Source: a virus. From it: a stretch of DNA of 64,000 bases. Both the position numbers and the translations under genes were made by a program. The stretch spans positions 55,560 to 119,559 of IMG/VR virus record IMGVR_UViG_3300003177_000005. One strand, 5' to 3'. Below are positions 59,393 to 64,000 of this stretch, in pieces (the stretch's first letter is position 1; each line of letters begins with the position of its first letter). Below the pieces are notes generated by a model, which saw nothing but the letters and a program-made list of their open reading frames with translations, was not told the origin of the DNA and made no database searches.

Positions 59393-60556
59393 ATGAAAAC
59401 GGAAGAAAATGAACTAGAGTTATTATCGACTCTATATAAAGACTTAGAGACCCAAATTAGCCTTTATGTAACAACTATTGAAAGAGTTGAATTATTAAAG
59501 TTACAAGGGTTGGATATAGAAGAGGAAACTAAAAAAGGTAATGTGTTTTTAAGAGGTATAAAGAATACTTTTAAAAAGATAGGAGATGTTATAGTAAAAG
59601 CGTGGAAGATCATAAGAGGTAAAACTAATGAACAGTTAATTAAAAAGCTAGCCAACAATGAGAAAGAGTTTAATAATGCTCTTTTAACGATAGGGACATT
59701 TTTAAATACTGATAGCCAAATAGTATCTGAATATTTTACTAAAAATAAACTGGGTATCTTTTGGTTAGCTGTTCTTATGGATACAGATATTTACACACTA
59801 CTAAAATCTGCTTTATCTATAACTAACGATGCTACTAATATATTAAAGAAAAATTTAGATAAAATAAAAGCTGATGAAAATGTATTTGAGAATTGTAGAA
59901 CAATAAGAAAAGAATTTGCCCAAATCAAATCACCTTTTAAACCTTCATTAATTAAAGATCTTATAAATCTAGATAAGACAACTACAGAGAAGATAGTATC
60001 AATAGTAACTAATAGTCACTACAGTTTTATAGCTGTAACTCTTATGGATGTTAATACAATTAAGTTTATTATAACATCAGAAGCTAGAGATTTTAATTTA
60101 AGGTCTAAAAAAAATAAAGATACAAGTTTATCTAAGGTTGAATGTTATCCATTTGAACTTATGACTTTAAAGGTTAAGAAAAAGAAGTTAAATATAAATA
60201 CTATAAAACAAACTATAGATATTCCTAAATTAGCTAAGATTATTTCTGAAGTTAAAAATGTTGAAGTCCTTTATAAAGAACAAGATAGTGTGTTAAAGGG
60301 TCTAAAAGTAGAGATAGACAAAATCTCTAATGAAATAGATGGCCATTTAAAAGATATAACACCTGAAAATAAAGACCAACTTATGACAGCTAAGAACTTT
60401 GTACTTGTATCATCAAAAGCTCTTACTGAATTTGGGTTATCTAGTAATAAAACACTAGATGCTATAGGCGATGTTGTTAATGATGTTATCAAAGTCGGAG
60501 CAGAGTTAAGTAAGAAAGTTGATAAGAAAGAAGTTAAAAGGACGAGAAATGTATAA
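59393..60556 (+). CDS. Putative inner-head/ejected protein 3, 387 aa
   Basis: ATG 59393 follows AAAAGGTAATCT. After about 50 acidic helical residues comes NVFLRGIKNTFKKIGDVIVK and AWKIIRGK, the basic amphipathic helix of this set, then a long helical region and a basic tail (KKVDKKEVKRTRN). The stop overlaps the next ATG, so translation of proteins 3 and 4 is coupled. Confidence 0.5.
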   Translation: MKTEENELELLSTLYKDLETQISLYVTTIERVELLKLQGLDIEEETKKGNVFLRGIKNTFKKIGDVIVKAWKIIRGKTNEQLIKKLANNEKEFNNALLTIGTFLNTDSQIVSEYFTKNKLGIFWLAVLMDTDIYTLLKSALSITNDATNILKKNLDKIKADENVFENCRTIRKEFAQIKSPFKPSLIKDLINLDKTTTEKIVSIVTNSHYSFIAVTLMDVNTIKFIITSEARDFNLRSKKNKDTSLSKVECYPFELMTLKVKKKKLNINTIKQTIDIPKLAKIISEVKNVEVLYKEQDSVLKGLKVEIDKISNEIDGHLKDITPENKDQLMTAKNFVLVSSKALTEFGLSSNKTLDAIGDVVNDVIKVGAELSKKVDKKEVKRTRNV

Positions 60557-62258
60557 TAAAGAAAATCCAAAAGAGATAGCTGATTTAGAATCGGCTATGG
60601 AAAGTTATCAGAATTTTAGAAAAATGTTAACAGAGGTCGAAGAGTATAGAGAAAAAAATATTAGTACATTAGACATATCTGAGGTTGATTTAGAAGAAGT
60701 TATCAGTAAACGAAAAGGTATCTTTGATATAGTTAAGAAATATGAAATGGTTAATGTTTTAGATTTAGAAGAACAAGATTTATATACTGACCTAGAATCC
60801 AATTTCTTCTCTAAGGTGATTAATGGTATTCGTAAACTATTTAAAGCGATATTTAAGGCATTTAGCAACCTCTTTCGATGGGTTTTCAGTTCATCAAGTC
60901 CTAGAGATAGTAAAGGGAACCCAATAACAGTTGAAACTATTGAAAAAAGAGGTAAGGAAATAATAGATGGTGCATTATTAACACATAGAAAGAAACTTGT
61001 TAATTATTTAGTATTAGAGAAGCGATTTTACGAGTATATAGATATTAGTGAGATATATAGAAGGTTTTCAGGAATATTTATAGAGAATAAAAATGGTTAT
61101 CACGAAATAAATGGTACAATCATTGGCGATGACCTATATGATAACTATATAAATCTTATAGGGTTAGTAGAGGATCTATATACAACATATCCAAAGTTAG
61201 TTAAAGATAAATTAACAAATGTTAAGTCTTACGATGATGAACTTAGACAAATATTGTTAGTTAATTTTAAAATAGGTGCTACAGGTATGTATAATATGGC
61301 ATCTCTAGATGAGATTATTAAAGAAAATCCAAATATAGCTAATACTGTTTATTTCGATAGAAGAGTTGTTATTAATAAACACTACTTACAAGCTATAGCT
61401 GCCCTACACGATATTGTTATTAGAAACTTCACAATTAAAATAAAAGAAGAAGGTGTTCACGGGACATTATTGTATCTAAGATTATTAGGTTTGTATAAGG
61501 AATTTAGAGAGAGTGTAAATTCAGTAACAAAATGTGGTAAAGGTTTTACTGGTAGCTTACTAACGATAGGTGCACCTCTTTTTGGTAATCCATATGGGTC
61601 AATAGGTAAATTTATAGTAGGGTATAAAGATTCTGAAATTATTGTTGGTGGTATATTTCCAGATGAACCAAAAAACCAAACTGGTAGTGTTAGATATGGA
61701 CAGGAACAACCTAAAGCTGTTGGGGCATGGAAATATACAACTTGTAAAGATAACATTAAGTATAATATATTACCACCAACTAGAGTAAGAGAAAACGATA
61801 TGTTAAGTCTAAAGATTAATTCTACAGTACTAGACGACCTTATTTTTGACTTTAAAAATAGTGTACACATGAGAGACAGTAAACTAGAAGAACTATTAAA
61901 AACAATACAAGATAGAGAAGAGAACTATCAAGAATTTTTATTAGAAATGACAGAAGGTATAAAAAAGAGAAATCATTATCTATACACTAGATTAAAAGAG
62001 TTAGCCCCTAATTTACCTGATGAAGGACTTAGATATGTAACGGGAAAAGAAACATTAGATATATTAGAACATAATGTTGATAATGTAATGTTCCCATTAC
62101 TAATTCTTTTAAAAGATGCTGTAGTTACTATTAAACGACATAGAGAAAATGTTTTATGGTTTGTTAATGAACTTTTAGATGGAATTGAAAGAGCTAAAGC
62201 TGATGGATTCTTTGATAGAATGGATCCAGATAAGAATAATGAACATTGGGAGCGTTAG
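60549..62258 (+). CDS. Putative inner-head/ejected protein 4, 569 aa
   Basis: Start chosen at 60549 after AAAAGGACGAGAA, overlapping the previous stop. An acidic N-terminal region (about 1-80) is followed by NFFSKVINGIRKLFKAIFKA and FSNLFRWVF (about 86-114), the amphipathic helix of this set, then a large domain of about 440 residues with alpha/beta character and a Gly/Pro-rich stretch (GAPLFGNPYGSIGK). Largest member of the group. The extra domain is not recognised. Confidence 0.5.
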   Translation: MYNKENPKEIADLESAMESYQNFRKMLTEVEEYREKNISTLDISEVDLEEVISKRKGIFDIVKKYEMVNVLDLEEQDLYTDLESNFFSKVINGIRKLFKAIFKAFSNLFRWVFSSSSPRDSKGNPITVETIEKRGKEIIDGALLTHRKKLVNYLVLEKRFYEYIDISEIYRRFSGIFIENKNGYHEINGTIIGDDLYDNYINLIGLVEDLYTTYPKLVKDKLTNVKSYDDELRQILLVNFKIGATGMYNMASLDEIIKENPNIANTVYFDRRVVINKHYLQAIAALHDIVIRNFTIKIKEEGVHGTLLYLRLLGLYKEFRESVNSVTKCGKGFTGSLLTIGAPLFGNPYGSIGKFIVGYKDSEIIVGGIFPDEPKNQTGSVRYGQEQPKAVGAWKYTTCKDNIKYNILPPTRVRENDMLSLKINSTVLDDLIFDFKNSVHMRDSKLEELLKTIQDREENYQEFLLEMTEGIKKRNHYLYTRLKELAPNLPDEGLRYVTGKETLDILEHNVDNVMFPLLILLKDAVVTIKRHRENVLWFVNELLDGIERAKADGFFDRMDPDKNNEHWER

Positions 62259-63584
62259 ATGGCAAATTTAAGATATAAGGTAGAGGGACTAGATGAAACT
62301 CTAGTCTACCCTCTCGTCTATGCTATAACTGAAGATTTAAAAGAGATAATGCAAATGTCCCCAGATGCTAATATCAATACTACAGACTTTTTAGAAAACA
62401 GTACTTGGACAGTTGGAGATACATCGGATTTAAAGATTAAAGGTGAGAAAAGATTTCATATTAATGTTTCATTTACAGATGAATCTATGAATAATATAAC
62501 ACCCTTATCTGGTACTAATAATAACAACAGACCTATAGTTTATGATAAAGAAGAAGGTCTTTATTTTAAACCGTTAACTATAACTAATAAATTAACATTA
62601 AACTTTAAGGTATATGATAAAGATGGTACTGATGTTAGTAATATAGTTAATATGTTTGATTTATTAAAAGGTGCAGGTAGGGATAAGTTTTTACATCAGA
62701 TTAAGACTGATTATAGCATTCCTAATTTTTTACTTTATCTCTTAGAAAATATTTATACCCTAAAGGCAGAATATATTAAACCAGAGATAAACTCTTTTAA
62801 AGAGTACCTTGAAACCATATCAGATAAAGAAACTTATATAGCTGAAAGAGTAACCGATAATGCTAGTTTAAATATTTTAGCTCGTATGGAGCAAAGAGAT
62901 ATAGTTGGTTATTTTGGTGATAACATAACTGAAAAAGAAAAAGAACAAGATGAAAAGACTAAAAATATTGATTGGTCATATGTTGTTTATTACAGTAAAC
63001 CTATCTTTATAGATGTCAGTTATCCTATTATGGTTTGTAATAACTTTGTCGAAACAGAGTTTATAGAAAATATAGGTGTGTCTTATAAAGAAGTTTTAGA
63101 ATATTATAAGAAGGTACTATATAATCAAAATTATCTTTTATCAAAACGAGCTTATAAATTAGACGATCTTCCAATTCCAACATCCAACTTAGGTTATCTA
63201 ACAATACCTAGTGTTGATGATAAGAAATTGCTAATTAGTTCTGTTAATGTTAATCCTATACTTAGAGTATTAGTTGCTATTAATAAGGAAGATAAACGCT
63301 CTCTCTTTAATTTAACAGAATTGATGGAAGTAGAATTAGAACCAGATATTATTGAGTATTTAAGAAGGAATTATACTAATCTAACAAGTTATTCTAAATC
63401 ATTATTTTATTTAACAATTTATGAAAATAATCGAAGACTTCCTGATGATACAATAATGGTTGATAGCGAGTTAAATGTTATAGCTACTCGGGATTTGGAT
63501 ATGTGTAAAACCTATAGGGTATTCTTTAATATTATAAGTAATATTGAGGTATTGGATTATGATGTTCAAGCAGATTTATTATAG
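62259..63584 (+). CDS. Virion structural protein, 441 aa (3' end probably frameshifted)
   Basis: The ATG directly follows the TAG of the previous gene. The protein is beta-rich and acidic with no membrane segment, typical of head-tail or tail structural components. It ends YDVQADLL, but another frame continues (RFIIESLITIFNPLESANVD, then LKIETVNLKIFPGVVKFQE) to a TAA at 63712-63714, needing two one-base shifts, one near 63570 and one at TTAAAATAG. The real protein is probably about 485 residues. Confidence 0.6.
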   Translation: MANLRYKVEGLDETLVYPLVYAITEDLKEIMQMSPDANINTTDFLENSTWTVGDTSDLKIKGEKRFHINVSFTDESMNNITPLSGTNNNNRPIVYDKEEGLYFKPLTITNKLTLNFKVYDKDGTDVSNIVNMFDLLKGAGRDKFLHQIKTDYSIPNFLLYLLENIYTLKAEYIKPEINSFKEYLETISDKETYIAERVTDNASLNILARMEQRDIVGYFGDNITEKEKEQDEKTKNIDWSYVVYYSKPIFIDVSYPIMVCNNFVETEFIENIGVSYKEVLEYYKKVLYNQNYLLSKRAYKLDDLPIPTSNLGYLTIPSVDDKKLLISSVNVNPILRVLVAINKEDKRSLFNLTELMEVELEPDIIEYLRRNYTNLTSYSKSLFYLTIYENNRRLPDDTIMVDSELNVIATRDLDMCKTYRVFFNIISNIEVLDYDVQADLL

Positions 63585-63714
63585 AAAGTCTTATAACAAT
63601 ATTTAATCCGTTAGAATCAGCAAATGTTGATTTTACAAAGATAGAAAATAAACAATTAAAATAGAAACTGTTAATTTAAAGATCTTCCCAGGTGTAGTAA
63701 AATTTCAGGAGTAA
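63585..63714 (+). other. Probable 3' extension of the preceding gene in shifted frames
   Basis: No independent start or ribosome-binding site is seen. Two adjacent frames encode credible residues that would complete the 62259 gene, and the resulting stop sits just after the CAGGAG ribosome-binding site of the next gene, the usual spacing here. Confidence 0.45.
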
Positions 63715-63717
63715 ATT

Positions 63718-64000
63718 ATGGCTATAGCGAGTTTTAGAAAAAAGAAAAAACCTAAGATAGTGGAGAAAGTAAGAGAAGACTCATATGATGTTGCCATTAA
63801 AGATACCAGACGAGATATACCAGTAATTAATGTTATCTCTGGTAAGAAATGGCCTGTTAATTATTATAACCAATATCGTAGTAGAGATGTTATAGGTTCT
63901 CAAACACTTAATGGACCTTCTTTTATAACACAGTTCTCTAAAATAAAAGATTTAGTTATCTATACTGATGATGGTATAAGTGGAACTAATCCTGATGAAT
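63718..64000 (+). CDS. 5' part of a virion-region protein (runs off window)
   Basis: ATG 63718 follows TCAGGAGTAAATT. The visible 94 residues begin with a basic segment (FRKKKKPKIVEKVREDSYD), followed by KKWPVNYYNQYRSRDVIG and a strand/turn pattern. The operon position indicates another structural protein. The gene continues beyond the window. Confidence 0.65.
   Translation, partial: MAIASFRKKKKPKIVEKVREDSYDVAIKDTRRDIPVINVISGKKWPVNYYNQYRSRDVIGSQTLNGPSFITQFSKIKDLVIYTDDGISGTNPDE

Noticed and set aside
1-64000. tRNA genes, CRISPR arrays, integrase or transposase
   Set aside because: I looked for T-arm-like GTTCRA motifs with acceptor stems, regularly spaced repeats, and recombinase motifs, and found none that held up by eye.

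Overview
The window is a very AT-rich, densely packed stretch of a large tailed-phage (jumbo myovirus-like) genome. The phage assignment rests on a split RNA polymerase beta' subunit embedded among virion genes, as in phiKZ-like phages, plus a truncated family B DNA polymerase, a class I ribonucleotide reductase with an intein, a dimeric dUTPase and long runs of head and tail proteins. A Campylobacterota (epsilonproteobacterial) host is an inference. The NrdA resembles, from memory, the Helicobacter/Campylobacter type, including an insert between its N-C-E motif and the following cysteine. The dUTPase is of the all-alpha dimeric kind, base composition is AT-rich, and there is a G10 tract like the phase-variation tracts of that group. 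No tRNA, CRISPR array, integrase or transposon was seen.

Region 1 (about 1-28 kb) is an early or accessory region of short plus-strand genes, nearly all of unknown function. Exceptions are an HU-like DNA-binding protein (1205-1915), a mini kinase-like protein (19674-20033) and the dUTPase (26684-27397). The region is cut into units by at least ten copies of one promoter-like element (T-run, ATAC/ATC-n-ATATA-n-TT). Eight of these carry or approximate a downstream palindrome, TAGTGA-n5/6-TCACTA. Units often end in long hairpins. One promoter copy precedes a GC-richer, highly structured stretch (about 16.8-17.18 kb) that I read as a large non-coding RNA, followed by an AT-rich block with iterated AGATCT sequences.

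Region 2 (28-32.3 kb) holds a free-standing HNH endonuclease, a tiny minus-strand reading frame and nrdA, which carries a 156-residue mini-intein.

Region 3 (32.3-64 kb) is the virion module: a probable major virion protein with its own promoter and terminator; the N-terminal (DFDGD) and C-terminal (trigger-loop) parts of beta' on either side of structural genes; a candidate -1 frameshift gene; a SLOG-domain protein; the exonuclease/motif-A half of a family B polymerase on the minus strand; a membrane HExxH metalloprotease; two minus-strand tail or baseplate proteins; and four consecutive proteins with a shared basic amphipathic helix that look like inner-head or ejected proteins. The last gene runs off the window.

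Many early genes, and a few virion genes, appear broken by one-base shifts at homopolymers, in-frame stops or a 13-bp tandem duplication. Shifts in both directions suggest indel errors or real decay, but a few sites (G_GGT_TTT, CTT TGA, ACT-stop-ACT, a G10 tract) also fit programmed recoding or phase variation. I list the pieces separately and say where I think they join.
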